NCBI GenBank assembly: GCA_019916065.1
Contig: CM034239.1
Coordinates: forward strand, 36,232,419 to 36,296,418
Direction: 5' to 3'
Length of the DNA: 64,000 nt
Origin: Vitellaria paradoxa
Taxonomy: Eukaryota > Streptophyta > Magnoliopsida > Ericales > Sapotaceae
Positions within the stretch are counted from its first letter, which is position 1, and each line of letters opens with the position of its first letter. Shown here piece by piece: positions 31,534 through 43,900 of this stretch. The notes below the pieces were generated by a model. The model made no database searches, was not told the origin of the DNA, and saw nothing but the letters and a program-made list of their open reading frames with translations. Made by a program: the position numbers and the translations under genes.

Positions 31534-33514
31534 ATTTCTGAAAGAGAAGTCCTGTGGCCATATCATATGTTGTTCATTTATTTATTTTCTTTCAGTTCTT
31601 GCTATAATAAGTGCGGGATTTTATTTGCCGTAAAACGAAGGAAATATAATATCAGGGTGTACGTGGAATGTGAATCAAGATGGTATTTCGTTTGTTAAAT
31701 TAAATTAAAAGTTGGTGTAAAAGTGATACGTAATAAAATTTAATTGAAAAAAATTAATAAAAATTAAATTTTTTTTTGTGTTTTTTAATCTAAACACTCT
31801 CTAAATGGTAGAGTAATATTATATATTATTAAAAATTATTATCAAAAAAATTACTAGAATAATATGATAATTTAAAAAAACTTATTGCTCTAAAAATTAT
31901 AATTTATTAAAAAAAGTCTTTTGTTATAGAAGTATTATTATCATATTATTTTAGTAATAATTTTTGACAAATATATATATATGATAAAAGACAATTCCTT
32001 AAATTATGATAAAAAAACATTTTCTTAGACGGCGGCAACCTTCGGTTCGCAGGGCCATTTACGTCTAAGGTTGTGATTGGTGTGATAAAAAATTTTTAAA
32101 AATAATAAAATATATTAAAAATTTTTACAAATTATTTATATTTTACTTATTATATAGATACTAATGGTATAACTTATTTTACCTTACCTTATTTTTTTAT
32201 TATCCCAAGGGCACTCAAAATCTTAACCCAAACAACCAAAGTCAACAATTATTGATTCTCCGCTCGTACAAGTAGGTGGACTTTAATGCGCCGTTAGATA
32301 GGTTGCCTTCTTTGACTATTGAGTCCACGTGCGTAAACACACTGAGATGACTGCTAGGTGGGCGTGATGATTTTTAGATGGTATTTAGAGGTATTTGGTA
32401 GATCAAAAGTGAAGAAAAAAGTACAATAAAAATAAAAAAATATGACATAAAAGTGGTAGATGAAAAATTTTGATTGAAAAAAAATATAAAAATTAGTTAA
32501 AATTAATAAATTTTAGTAAAATTTAGTGTGATCAAACAGGCCCTTAATTTTTTTTTTGATAGTTAAGAAGGTACTTAATTGATAAAATTTTAGGTAAAAA
32601 AGTATAACAAAAATTATTTGAAGTTGAAGATTTTTGAGTAATCAAGCGAGCCCAATACTGGTTGTTAACACTGATCATACTAACTTATTATATCAACTGT
32701 TAATTTGTGTGAGTATTATACGCATTAATAAAAATTCACATTGGTACAAGTTATTAACAATTTTATTAAAAAATTAATACCATATCATTTTTTAAAGGAT
32801 TTGGGAAGATAAACTGACGTTGATGGCCCAACGCTAACTAGTAGCAGTGGCAATTGGATAATGTCTTGTCGTGTTTGGATTCATAATTTATGTTAATTTG
32901 TATTTATATTCAAATATCTTAATATTTAATGAACATTTTAAATAATTAATTTGATTCAAAATCGAATCATATTGTGCAATTTTGAGTCAAAATATTTGTG
33001 TTTTCTCTCCATAGTTTCATATTTATATTAAAATTATGTGTCTATATTTATCTCAAATTTTTATATTGTACCAAAAATTACCACACCTAATTACCAGCTG
33101 CAAGATTTATTGGCATGGCAGTGATGGCACCTACGCAACAATGAATTAAACGATCTTATTTTTCAGTGTTGTTACTCTCATTGGGCCTGCTAAAGGAGGC
33201 CTTCGACTGCAAACAAACTCTTGCTTTGCTTGGATGGGCCCATGACGGAAAAGGCCTAAAAGTCCTCACGATAAGAAGTTTTCAATGGCCTGGATTCCAG
33301 CTGGTTCATCGGCAATTTCCCTTGTTTCAACCAATTTCAGAATCGAAGTTCCTGCCACATTCGTAATGTCACTGGTTTGGAGAAAGCTCAAAGCTCTTCT
33401 TCTTCTTATATTTTTTTAACAATATAATAAATTATTTTTGAATAAACTTCATATAGTTTTTTCATCAACTAAAATAATAACATTTCACTTATGCAATGAG
33501 AAAATATAGAAAGG
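31534..33514. other. Intergenic, no gene accepted
   Basis: MITE-like debris at 32395-32545. A GC-richer block at 33110-33420 contains a 66-codon open frame (33166-33366) without a recognised domain or supporting context; it may be a gene fragment but is not called. Confidence 0.35.
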
Positions 33515-33728
33515 GGGAGATTGACATAGTTTAGTTCCGTGACATTAGGTTGGTAGTCGTTGAATTAAAATCCAACGGTTTAGATATATTCATATTTTTT
33601 TAATTTAAAATAAACGTGAATATATTTGGACTTCTGAATTTAAAATTAACGGTTCTTATTGTAGGTCACGAACCTGATCTCTTATTGTAAGTCACGAACC
33701 TGACATAGTATTATTATGTCTGTTTCCT
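33515..33728. mobile_element. MITE with AATCCAACGGTTTAGAT core
   Basis: Begins GGGGGAGATTGACATAG and carries an inner palindrome around AAAATCCAACGG and TTAAAATTAACGG. A second copy, inverted, lies in Nudix intron 6 (about 43929-44105). The right part has a tandem duplication of about 28 bp (CTTATTGTAGGTCACGAACC and its variant). Confidence 0.45.
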
Positions 33729-36700
33729 CAAATCACAAAATATATTATATTGGACATCCACCTTACCTTAAAATTTGACATAGCATTATGTCAGTATGTT
33801 TTTGTACTTTTAAATTTTAAAAATCCCAAGAATTGTTGTTACATAAAAAATAACTTTATTATTACTATTGAAGTTTTTTTTATTTGTGTTTTTTAATTCA
33901 ACTCTATTTTTATCTGTGTTTTTAATTTAATTACTAATGTAATTGAAATATATAAATTTAACAACTATATTAAATTTAATTAAGTGAGTCCCCATTTTGA
34001 AACCCATCAACAAGTGAATTTATTTTCGGAACCTAAAAAAGTGGGTCCTTTTTAGAACTCATGAATTTCTTACATTTATTAAAATCATATATTATAATTC
34101 TAATGTTTTTTTATAAACAAAAGAAAAAGTAAAATTATAGTGTTTAGGTGATGTAGAATAAAGAAACAACTATTCGTTAAAAAATAAAACTTAATCTCAG
34201 TTTTTTAATTTCAGGAACTATTTGGAGTTTAAAAAAAAAAAATTAATATTAATGTGACGTAAAAGTGAGACGTGCGCTACAAGGACTGCCGCGCATGAGC
34301 TGTGAAGTGTGGATATCAATTGCCATTCCTTAATCAATATTTATTAATTGTAACATTTAATTCCATCAAATTTATTTAGATCAACTCATAGCAGTCGATT
34401 TCACTTTTTTTTTTTTTTTTTTTTTCATTGGTAAAGGAAGGAGCAACAACTCAAATAATAGAGATTGACTGAAGAGGTCGGTCCACTGGACAAATTTACA
34501 CGGAAAGTGGGTCAAGTCAATGAGAAGGGCCCATTTTAACGATCCAATATATCAAAATTTTAAACTTTCTTTAAATCATAAAAAGTAAAAATGTTAAATT
34601 AATAAAAAATTAAAATATTAACTTTTTTTCCTTCTAATATATATATATATATATATATAGCTTTTTAATAGCCAACTAGAGCCAGGTAAATAAAAAAAAG
34701 AATTAATTTTTTTTTTCTTTTCAAACTAAACCTAACTGACAAAAGTCTTGACTTGAGATGAGGTTTAGGTAGAGTTTGAGAAGTAAACAAAAATTAGCCA
34801 TTTTTTTTTTCTTGTGTTGGAAAAAAAAAACCTAATTTCTTAATAGTTAAGTTTTTAGCTTTCTTGTTAATTTGATAATTTTTTTCTTTATGATTTAAAA
34901 AAAAATTAAAATGTTGAAGTAAATTTGATTATTTAAAAAAAAATAATAAATTAAGCAGCTTCTAGCTACTCCTTCCAAACACACTTGGTGGAAGAAGGGA
35001 AAAGTCTCTAGTCTCAAGGGTGCCTTTAATGTAGCAAATAAATTGTGTAATACCTGTTTTGAGCTCGTATTTTTATTTTACATTTTTAAAAATAAGAAAA
35101 ACAGTTTAAAACATATTTGATCACTTATATTTTCAAAATCTATTTTAAAAAATAAAAAATGGGTTTACACATGAAATGTAAAATGTCAAAAAGTTGTTTT
35201 GAACATTTTCAATAAAAAATAAGAAAAATTTTAAACTAAATGTATTTTCTGTTTTCTGTGTTTTGGAATTTTTAAAACATAAAATACATAAAACTAAAAA
35301 TAAAAAATAAAAAATGAAAATACAAACCAAATGGTGCTTTAATTGTTGATTTTATATGAGGACTGACAATATAATTTTTTGTGAATCTTATTGTATTGAC
35401 TCTTTTTTTTCTTTAATTCTTGTATTCTAATTATCTTTGTGTTTATTAGAAATTGAGTTTGTATTTTTAATAATTACATAAAAATAGATGGCTCAAATTT
35501 AAAAAAGTTAAAAATAACAAAATAAAAAATAAGGGGGAGCCGGTTCCGATGCCGGGGGTTATCCATGAAATGATTAAGGTGCTGAATTACGTAGGAGAGG
35601 TTTGAACGGTAGCGAGATATGCTGATGAGCCCCGGGAATCAATACATTAGTATCATTGGAGCGGCATAAATTGTTAGTTGAAATTTTAAATTTTGAAGAA
35701 ATTTGTATAAATTTGCAGAAATTTAGAGAGTTCTAAGCGGATTGTTAAGTGCCAAAATCCAGGCGACATAGGAAACCTATAGCTGGGGTTTTAAATTTAC
35801 TTCTTCTATTTGATTTGTATCGAAAAATAATAGAGAAAATCTATGAAAATTTGGAAATTATAATAATTAAATTTGAAAAGTATTATATTGATGAATTTTT
35901 TTTTTTCACTTTTATGTGTTTTCTACTTGACTCAAATAATATGCATTTGAGATTTTATATTTTTTATCTCATTTTTTTCCTTTTTTTTTTTTCTTTTTTT
36001 TTTTCATTACCAAATCTTTTATCCAAACACATGTTGAATTTAAAAAATATAGAAGTTATTTTACAAAACTTTTAATAAGAAACTAAATTATGTGATAATA
36101 ATGTAGCGATGATATTGTTATGATAAAATATCACATTAGTAGAGAATGATGTGGTGGTAACATTTTTGTAATAAAATTCTTTATTTTGAAATAATTGGTT
36201 GATAAAAATTCATATCACCTAGGTGAGCTGTTATGACTAAAATGTTTAATTGACTTCTTTGAAAAATTATTATTTTTTTTATTTTAGGTAGGTTTATTTA
36301 TACTCCATAAATAAATAGATTCTTACACTTCAATTTATTTTTTCATTAAATAAAATTTTACAACTATCCTCGAAATATGTTGTGTAATTTTAATACCATT
36401 AAATCTTTCTATAAGAATGAGAATAATTGTATAATTTTATTTAATGAAAATTAAAGTGGAATGCAAAATTTGGTTTTAGCTTTTTTTTTTTTTTGGGTAG
36501 TTTTTTTCATCTTATATGACTTTTTTACCAAAATATATATAATTTTATATTTAGAAATTGTACCTTTTAAGTGTATTAGTCGCATTCGTAAAAAAATAAA
36601 AGATTAATGTCTGTTTAGGTAAAAGCCATCCATTTGAGTAAAAGTTGGTATTTTTATTTCTTTTTCAACTTTTATCTAAACAGACATAAATTTTTTTTTT

Positions 36701-36834
36701 ATTAGTAATTTGATTAACTTGCCTAAGAGGTAAAGTTTATCAAAAGAAAATTAAATTTTAGTAAAAAAAAAAAAAAAAGTCATATAAGACAAAAAATTAC
36801 GAAAAAGAAGCTAAAACCAACTTTGTAAGCCTTA
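33729..36834. other. AT-rich intergenic sequence with MITE debris
   Basis: No gene recognised. Recognisable fragments: Harbinger-family-like 34750-34985; AACCAAATGGTGC end at about 35320-35335 (5450 family); a Mutator-end-like sequence (AGGTTTATTTATACTCC) at about 36289-36475, similar to the ends of 849-1893. A GC-richer patch at 35530-35680 is unexplained. An AT microsatellite is at about 34639-34660. Confidence 0.35.
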
Positions 36835-37090
36835 GGTTTGGTTTGTGAAGTAAAAAACTTAACTTTTTTTTTTTTTTGGTAACTAGGTAGTAGGTAGCTA
36901 GTTACTAAAAAACTAACTATTTTTGTGTTTAGGAAGGAAAAAAAGTTAACTTTCTAGTGACTAAGTTTTTAAGTTTTTGTTAATTTGATATTTTGGTCCT
37001 TAACGATTTAAAAAATTTAAATATAAAAAGATAAATTTAATTATTTTTATTAAAAAAATAAAAAGTTAGAAGCTGATAGCAAACGGAGAC
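36835..37090. mobile_element. Harbinger-like MITE (TTA target duplication)
   Basis: A 256-bp element with left end GGTTTGGTTTG, right end CAAACGGAGAC and TTA on both sides (36832-36834, 37091-37093). Same interior pattern as 3905-4137 and 25448-25711. Confidence 0.6.
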
Positions 37091-37574
37091 TTAGTATTGA
37101 AGTACCCCCAAGTTTGCAGCACACGTTATTTGTGATTTCATAGAACTTTCTTTTCGGTTCAACTTTTTAGAAATAGCTGGAAAAAGAAATTCTTCGCATT
37201 GCATTGAGTGATGGCCTGTAAACCTAAATTAAGTAAACTGCAGACGCACAAAAGTTTGTTTTTATATTTAAAGCATTTGTCAATTATATATCCATTTTTG
37301 GAATTCTATATTAGGTTTTTCATCTAATGGGATCTGTTAATTTATGAATATATATATCATATCATATCATATCATATATATATATATATATATAAAGCTG
37401 ATGATTTTCGTAACGTGGCTGTGACACGTTTGCATTTTATTTGTTACTATAATTATAAAATTTATTATATGATATTATAAATTTTAATTCTTGATTTTAA
37501 GCCCAAAAAAAAAAAAAAAAAAAAAAAAAAATTGGACCAAGCCAAAAACTAAAATTTAAAAAAATATATGAAAT

Positions 37575-38005
37575 AATTATACTTAACACCTTCCAACATA
37601 CGTTAAATCTTATTTTAGTCTTTATTGGTCCAATTATAAGCATCAACTTTTGTAGTTATGAGTAAATTTCGCTTTAATCATTTTATTTATAATTGTTAAG
37701 AAAATATGACAAAAAAAAAAAATACTACATGTTGATTATATATTTTAGTCTGTAATTTCAGTTGTAATAAAATCCCTTATAGTTATTATTAAATTTTATT
37801 TTGGTCACCCCATCAAATTTATTAATAAAAAATATTACTTTTTTATCATATATTAATATAATCGACATAGTATTCTTTGTTAATAAATTTGATAGGAGAG
37901 TTGAAGTGAATTTTAGTTATAATTTTACATAGAGTTGGGTGTTGCAATTAAAATTACAGGGAATAAAATAAGATAGAACGTAAGTTAATAGTGTAAATAA
38001 AACCA
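37575..38005. mobile_element. Probable long-TIR (Mutator-like) MITE
   Basis: The left 80 bp (AACATACGTTAAATCTTATT ...) and right 80 bp (AAATAAGATAGAACGTAAGTT ...) are imperfect inverted repeats. Exact ends and target duplication were not found. Confidence 0.35.
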
Positions 38006-38250
38006 AATTAAGTGAAAGACAAAACCGGAAGGTTCGAGTTACCAGTTTCCGTCCGATTTGGGTCACTGCATGGTGTCATTTAGTACAGCCGCGTAAATTA
38101 ACAGTAACCAGGCTTCTTTGTTCCTTCTTGCGCGCACCGGTATCGCCTTCCCCCGGCCCTGCACTGCAAGTTCAAAGTTCTTTAATCTAAATTAACTCAG
38201 GGCTCACATAAGTTTGCTTTATAGTTCCAACCGATACGTGCGTATTTATC

Positions 38251-38300
38251 TATAAATATTGCACTGACAAAAGTTTCAGGGCAGCATCGAGTTTTCCGAG
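38251..38300 (+). promoter_or_regulatory. Possible core promoter (TATA box) upstream of the Nudix gene
   Basis: TATAAATA at 38251-38258 sits in a GC-richer stretch (38030-38350) unlike the surrounding AT-rich DNA, with pyrimidine-rich, leader-like sequence after it. It lies 2.6 kb upstream of the Nudix ATG, so it would require a long 5' UTR intron. A link to the Nudix gene is inference only; it could serve an unannotated transcript. Confidence 0.3.
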
Positions 38301-38818
38301 TTACAAATCAGGAAGAGCTCCCGATAAGCTTTCACTTGCTGCTTCTTTCTTCTCGGTTTACTACTTCTGAAGGCATATATACCTTTCTTTCCATATATAT
38401 ATATATATATATATTTTAACTAAGACAAAGCACCAAACAACGTACTGTGTCTCTTTGTATTATCTTCTTCTCTTCCTTCTCATCTCCTTTCCTTTCTATT
38501 TATTTATTTTTTATTTTTGGCATTTTGAGAAGAACATCAGTTATATATACGTTTCATAATTTTGAATATAATTAAAAGTTAGTAGTTAGCATCATTTCAT
38601 AGTTAGAATAATATGGTTAAGAGTTAGTCGTTATAAAGGGCAGGGAATCAAACCATGACCTTTTATTGAAGAAGTAGGTTCTGACTACTAAATTAGTATT
38701 TACTTCTTTGTTTTTAGTTTTGGGTAAATTATACTCTTCACTGTGAGTTTTACTCAAATTTTCATTCGAGGACATGAGCTTTTTTTTTTTTTTTTTAAAT
38801 ACCAATTAAGGGACTCAG

Positions 38819-39278
38819 TAGGGGTGGAATCGAAAAGTCGACCTAAGTTTTAACTTGTTTGAACTTGGTTTAAGTTTTTTATACTGAGATCAAGCTCGAT
38901 TTAAATTTTTATATAGATTTGAATTTGACTCTCGATAAAGAAGAATTTAAATTCGAGTTCGACATACAAATAACTCGATTAATAAAAAACGACGTCGTTT
39001 TAGTTTAAAATATAATAAATAAAGTATTTAAAAAAATATAATAATAATATTATTAAAAAATAAAAAAAATTATTAAAAAATATATATATATATTATTTTG
39101 ATGAGCCTATTGGCGAGCTTTTGAACTGAATTTTTCTAAATTCAAGCTCGAGCTCGAATCTAAACAAACCATAAATCAAGTTTAGTCTGAGTTCGTTTTA
39201 GTCACGAATCGAGTTCAAGTCAAACTTTTTTCAAACCAAACTCGAATAGCTCGCGATTATATCGATTCTCCACCCTTA
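38819..39278. mobile_element. hAT-type element with GAGCTCGA-rich ends
   Basis: A 460-bp element with left end TAGGGGTGGAATCGA and right end TCGATTCTCCACCCTTA. Flanks GGACTCAG (38811-38818) and AGACTCAG (39279-39286) are an 8-bp duplication with one mismatch. Subterminal CTCGAGCTCGAA motifs and an AT core are typical of plant hAT MITEs. Confidence 0.65.
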
Positions 39279-39286
39279 AGACTCAG

Positions 39287-40860
39287 TGGGCAGTTTGCCT
39301 TGAAAGTTGAATGTGTAAATAATTAATTAACGCATGGGTAAAATGGTCATTGGAACCCTTAATGTTAACATTAAAAAAAAAAAAAAAAATTCAGACAAGA
39401 TTCTCAATAAAACTCAGGATGCAAACTATAATTTATACTTTATTTCTATCCATTTTCATAGAGCACTAATTAATTACATATTTAAGGAAAAAAAGAATAT
39501 TGTTGGAGAGTATACGAGTCATTCAAAATTAAACGTGAGTTGTCTATCAAAATAGAGAAATACTAAAATGTGCTCTTCTTTTGCTCTATATATTAATGTA
39601 AATTAGAACGAGCAGAGACTTAATTTTGTGTATCTCTCAATTTACAGCTACTTCGCACTTCTAAATTTCCTAAATACCCTCAAAAAAGGGTTGCATAATG
39701 GACAGGCAGCTTGGAATAATTTTGGTGCCTATCAGGTTACACTTAAAAAAAAAAAAAAAATTTGAATTGAAATTTAATTCTCATGCTTACCCATGTAAAT
39801 TCATTTATTATTTTAATAAAAATAATTAAAGAAATGATAAACGTAAGTAGTTTAGTTCTAAAATAATTTCTTATAAACATTTTAATATAAAAACTTAATT
39901 TCTTATTTAAAATACAAATTATAATGTATGCATAAAATATAAAAAAAGAAAATAAGTTCATTTATATTTTAGGCAAGGCCAAGCTCGAGCTGTCATGCTC
40001 AATTGATCTAAATAACTAAACAGCTCAAAAAATTTCTCAAACCCATAAAAGATAAGGCTGGGTCCGAGGACATAATTTTTTTTTTTTTTTTTCTGGAACA
40101 AATTGTCAGAGTCAACCATCCAACTCAAAGAAAGTTAGATGGCCGACTAAGGCTTTAAAGAGGACATGCTCATCCCCCATGTTCCTTTCTCTTTTTATTT
40201 TTTTAGAATTAGGTAAAGAAACCGGGGAGAGAAGAAGGTTCAAAAAGAAAAATTATAAGGAAAAGGGAAAAAAATCAACACATCATGCGTCCTTATCCTA
40301 CCGTTCTTTTTAAAGGGTATTTAGTTGATTAAACTCAACTAAAAACTATCATCATTTATTAATTTTTTTTATTTTTTAATTAAATTTTATCACATAACTT
40401 TTTTACATTTAATTTTTATATTTTTACTAAACTTTTACTAACTTAACATTTCAAAAATCCTATTTTACTCGGTCTGATTCTATCATCATTCATTTGTAGC
40501 CAAACACCCCCAAAGTACCTACTGTACTCGTTCTGATAACGCCATTATTCATTGTAGCTTCGGTATTTGGATCGATCGAGACACATCTAGATATCTTTCT
40601 TCTGTGTTTGGTTGGGTTTGGAGCCTGTGGACAGGGGAAATCCGTCACTACCCACAACATATTTGTTGATTTGCTTCGGCAAATGCTCTGTTTTCAGTCA
40701 TGAGCATGGATTATATTCTTTATCTTCATTTTCATTTTGTAAGTCATAGTCACGCACTGAATCAAATCACATGCATGTATAATCAGAATCATATATAATC
40801 TTAATACATAGACCCGAAGCTCCAACTTCATTTCTGTTTGGTAAATACAAGGAATTTAAT
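39287..40860. other. Region upstream of the Nudix coding start
   Basis: AT-rich, with poly-A runs (39373-39389, 39747-39760) and MITE-like debris at 40316-40510. 40560-40860 is closer to gene-like composition and may be 5' UTR or promoter. No separate gene. Confidence 0.35.
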
Positions 40861-40913
40861 GCATGTCTCCAGGTGTCAAAGTTGGAGGTGTGACTCCATC
40901 CTTTATCAGAATC

Positions 40914-43900
40914 ATGTCGGTTACAAGTAGTTCAGCATCGGCCGGGGAGCGAGTGCCACTTCAAACTAGCCCGGAGAAGATTGAATTGCTTGAGGCATCA
41001 TCAGATGCCTATGGAGGGGTCACCGTAGATGTGAAGGAACCAGTGGAATCTGAGGCCTTTGCTTCTGCGCTTAGAGCTTCATTATCACAATGGATCCTGC
41101 AGGTTTTCTTTTTCCTTCTCTTTTCTTCCCCCCCCCCCCCTTCATCTTAATCTTGTTAATAAATAATTTTTTCCTAAACCGGAAGTAATTGAAACAAATT
41201 GATTAAATTAGAGCCGTATAAAGATAATAGCCCAGCACCACCTGGAAAGTCAATATGAAAAGGGATTGTTAATAAGGAGCAGATGAATTTCAGCATGTTA
41301 ACTCTGTAGCCAACCACTGTTGTCAAGAATCTGAAATTCCATAAGGTTGTTTTTGTATTTGAAATCAAGGGATTTTGTGTTAATTGTTCAAATATAATTT
41401 TATTCGCTTAAATAGGAATTTCATTGTGTATTTGAGTAGTGACAGATTTGTGATAAATTGAAAAAAAAAATTTATTTAAAATTTTTTATGATAATGGTTG
41501 TGACATTTTAGAAAGAAGTTGCACTATTACTTTAATTGTAATTATTAAAAAGTTTAAATATTTTATTACATAAAGTAACTTTTTCAACTAGTCGGGTGGC
41601 CTAATTGGCCAGTTTAAAGTCCCCATTGGCAATGCCCAATAAGGTTTCATGGTACAGATTTTCTTGACTTTTTCAAACAACAATAATAAGTTCTTAAATG
41701 TCGGTTCAAATCCTTATCTTTACTGCGACTTAGTCACACATGCTGAGAGGCTGGTAAGCGTAATACCAACCAATAGGTACTCCTTGTTAGAGTTGCTTGC
41801 AAGGAATCCCCTTGTAAGTCAACTCTTTTATATTTATTATAAATTAACATTTTTATTTATTTAATATAATTTAATCTCAAACTCATTAATTTGGAATCTT
41901 AATTAAAACTGCGAGTAACAGAACTATGCCAAAATTCTGCACATTTTTTGACACGGGGGGCTGGAACATCGAAACATTTTATGAGCAGGCATCCTTTCAG
42001 CAAATCTGACGATTGATCTTTTGCGTGTGTTTTGCAGGGAAAGATGGGTGTTTGGATTAAATTACCCATTGAGCTTGTAAATCTTGTTGAGGCTGCAGTT
42101 AAGGTGAAACAAACCTCCTTATTGGCAACTTTTAACTTTTCTGGCTTTTGAGTAACCATTCTGGAAGTTTGAATGTAGAATCCGGATTCTGCTAATTGTA
42201 AATGTGGAATTGAAAACGTTAAATTTTGGCAGGAAGGATTTAGGTATCACCATGCCGAATCATCATACCTGATGCTTGTGAAATGGGTCGCCAAAACCGA
42301 AAACAGACTTCCTGCAAATGCTTCCCATCGAGTGGGTATTGGTGCTTTTGTCATGAACGATATTGGAGAGGTGTTTCTTCTGCATTCATAATATTCATCA
42401 TGCATTTTATATTATGAACAGTTAATAAGTATTGATGAAATCCTCTGTTTTTGTATATTCGGCATATGATTTTTCAATATGCCAAAGCCGTGGAAGTGGA
42501 AAATGGGCGGATTTGGGTTGGATTATTTTGATTTGAGTATTTAGTTGGGTAAACTCAATTTCATTGAATTAATATTCGGGTCATGAATAAATGAATTTAC
42601 ACGGATATAGCTGTGTCCATCAACCCCTATTGTATAATTAAATCATATTTCTAATTCAAGTATGAGTAGTGAAAGTAAAGAGTAAGTAGTGGAGTCGATG
42701 GTAAATATATCTACGTCCAACTCACTCTAACTGCATTTTAACATATTCTTTACCGAGTTATTATACATTTATAACTTTAATTATGTTTGAACATACTTTT
42801 AATTGGTTTAAATAAAGGGTAAATTACACTTATTTTCCCTCAACATTTAAGTGATTACACTTATCACCATTAATATTTAAAATTTACACTTATATATCGT
42901 ATTTTAAAATGTTAACATTGATATTCTTCCGCTAAATTAACTGTTAAAACTTAACTGAAAATGTCAAAAATAACAAAAAATTTAAGTATTTTTTCTATTT
43001 TACCTTCCCTCTCATATTTTTGTTACTTTTCTTCACAAAAAACCCCACAAATTTTTTGTTTACTTTTTGGGCCTTTTTTTTTTTTTGGAAGAAAATTGAT
43101 GAAAATGTGAAAAAGAGATAGGAAAGATAGGAAAAATGCCTAAAATATTGGTTACTTTTGACATTTTTAGTCAAATTTTAACAATTGATTTAATGGAAGG
43201 AGACTAATGTTAACAATATTTCAAAATAAGAAAGGTAAGTATAATTTTTAAATATTAATGAGGTAAGAAGTGTAATCATCCAAATGTTGAGGGATGATAA
43301 GTGTAATCTATCCTTAAATAAAAGAGCACCTCTCACCAAAACCTTCCCTACAAAGCACATCTCAATTCCTTTTCAGTTCGAGTGAATTTGATACAATGGC
43401 TTGGCAGTTGTGTCTTCTAAACTTAGTAACCTTTTGTGTTTGTTAGGTTCTGGTAGTCCAGGAAAAACATGGTAAATTCAAAGGCACGGGTATCTGGAAG
43501 CTTCCCACAGGTGTAGTCAATGAGGTGAGGACTTCCTTCTCCTTTTTATGAAAAAATTATACTCTGTATTTTTGGAAGTGAATTGAGTTATTTCATTCTC
43601 AGGGTGAGGACATCTGTATGGCTGCAATCAGAGAAGTGAAAGAAGAAGCAGGAGTAAGTGGCTAGTGTGAAGCTTTGTATTTATTTATAGGATATAAAAT
43701 ATGCTCTCAGGTTTTTGAAAAACCACCGTGGATCTAAGACTTAATTGATTCTTGCTTCAGATTGACACAGAATTTTTGGAAGTCCTCGCATTCAGGTAAG
43801 ACATTGAGCTCTGGGGGGTGCTGAAATATAATTTTGTAAATTATCCATGGTTTTACAGAACTGCCATGACTGTTATATAACGGTCTTAGAGGATTCCGAT

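Noticed and set aside
32828..33090. Possible hAT element with CAGTGGCAATT and ACCACACCTA ends
   Set aside because: Terminal match is short and the 8-bp flanks do not agree.
33166..33366. 66-codon open frame in a GC-richer patch
   Set aside because: No recognisable domain, no promoter or splice support; left as a possible gene fragment only.
42480..42640. Possible hAT end (CCATCAACCCCTA) in Nudix intron 3
   Set aside because: Only one end is recognisable; no partner end or duplication found.
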